DNA of 23,037 nt from Actinomycetota bacterium (GTDB taxonomy: Bacteria > Actinomycetota > Humimicrobiia > Humimicrobiales > Humimicrobiaceae). This document shows, one piece after another, positions 22,769-23,037 of the stretch. The notes under the pieces were generated by a model. That model saw only the letters and a list, made by a program, of their open reading frames with translations, did not search any database and was not told where the DNA came from. The position numbers and the translations under genes are program-made. The stretch is taken from the NCBI GenBank assembly GCA_023380915.1, contig JAMCSM010000125.1, positions 1 to 23,037 of the forward strand, read 5' to 3'. The stretch's first letter is position 1, and the number at the start of each line of letters is the position of its first letter.

Positions 22769-23037
22769 ATGACAATTGGAAATGAAATAGACTATAAAAT
22801 TATTGCGATTTATGGAAGCCCCAGAAGAGGAGGCAATACAGATATATTAATGAATATGTTTCTGGAAGGTGTTGATAAACTTAGAGAAAATAAAGCTTTT
22901 AAAATAAATGTTAAAAAAATTTTTTTAAGCACCCTGAATATTTCACCATGCAGGGAATGCTGTAATTGCTCCAAAACAGGTGAATGTATTATTGATGATG
23001 ATATGCAGAAGATTTATCCAAAAATAGTGGGGTGCAA
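22769..23037 (+). CDS. Iron-sulfur flavoprotein (Isf/NADPH-dependent FMN reductase family), 3' end missing
   Basis: The first 89 codons of a flavodoxin-fold protein, cut by the window edge. The FMN phosphate loop is AIYGSPRRGGNTDILMNMF. A compact cysteine cluster C-x2-C-x2-C-x5-C (PCRECCNCSKTGEC), followed by IIDDDMQKIYPKI, matches the [4Fe-4S] motif of archaeal and clostridial Isf proteins. These pass electrons between ferredoxin and other acceptors in anaerobes. It begins four bases after the stop codon of the CoA-disulfide reductase gene, so it is in the same operon and may supply or accept electrons for it. Confidence 0.88.
   Translation, partial: MTIGNEIDYKIIAIYGSPRRGGNTDILMNMFLEGVDKLRENKAFKINVKKIFLSTLNISPCRECCNCSKTGECIIDDDMQKIYPKIVGC

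Overview
This window comes from a clearly AT-rich bacterial genome. It holds 23 complete or partial protein genes that I can support, plus one doubtful fragment at the left edge. I see no RNA genes, insertion sequences or CRISPR arrays. The gene set (hopanoid synthesis, an ispE of the MEP pathway, a DsrMK-like electron-transfer pair, a CoA-disulfide reductase, an iron-sulfur flavoprotein) suggests a bacterium with an anaerobic or redox-flexible, sulfur-handling lifestyle. The prenyl synthase has a second Asp-rich motif of the DDVLGIWG type, which I associate with actinobacterial and Chloroflexi enzymes. A Terrabacteria-type host is therefore possible, but this is a weak inference.

Region 1 (about 120-9756, all + strand) is a tight isoprenoid/hopanoid operon. 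It runs: a DXR-like oxidoreductase with a C-terminal SAF domain (DRL type, the alternative 1-deoxy-D-xylulose-5-phosphate reductoisomerase known from Brucella), a polyprenyl diphosphate synthase, type 2 IPP isomerase (fni), hpnH, hpnA, squalene-hopene cyclase, a cysteine-rich DUF116 protein, ispE and a TetR regulator. Most junctions overlap or are a few bases apart. A candidate promoter and a 12-bp direct repeat lie in front. The operon joins precursor supply (DRL, IspE, Fni), chain elongation, cyclisation and side-chain extension (adenosylhopane by HpnH). Squalene synthesis genes, hpnG and the other MEP genes are not in the window.

Region 2 (about 9760-17453) is carbohydrate metabolism. dhaK-dhaL, on the - strand, encode dihydroxyacetone kinase without a DhaM in view and have a good sigma70-type promoter. 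On the + strand are a membrane-anchored PIG-L deacetylase with an extra beta-rich domain, a GNAT acetyltransferase, L-rhamnose isomerase (rhaA), an FGGY kinase that resembles xylulokinase more than RhaB, and a two-CBS-domain protein. Three palindromic elements lie just upstream of rhaA. No rhamnulose-1-phosphate aldolase is present.

Region 3 (17553 to the right end, + strand) looks like a sulfur/persulfide operon: an ArsR regulator with an operator-like inverted repeat next to a TTGACA/TATAAT promoter, a DsrE2-like protein, TusA, a DsrM/NarI-like cytochrome b, a DsrK/HdrD-like Fe-S protein, a CoA-disulfide (CoA-persulfide) reductase fused to rhodanese, and the start of an Isf-type iron-sulfur flavoprotein. 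I infer a sulfur-carrier relay (DsrE2/TusA/rhodanese) linked to a membrane quinone-reactive thiol/disulfide complex. This region and the DRL-led hopanoid operon are the most interesting parts.
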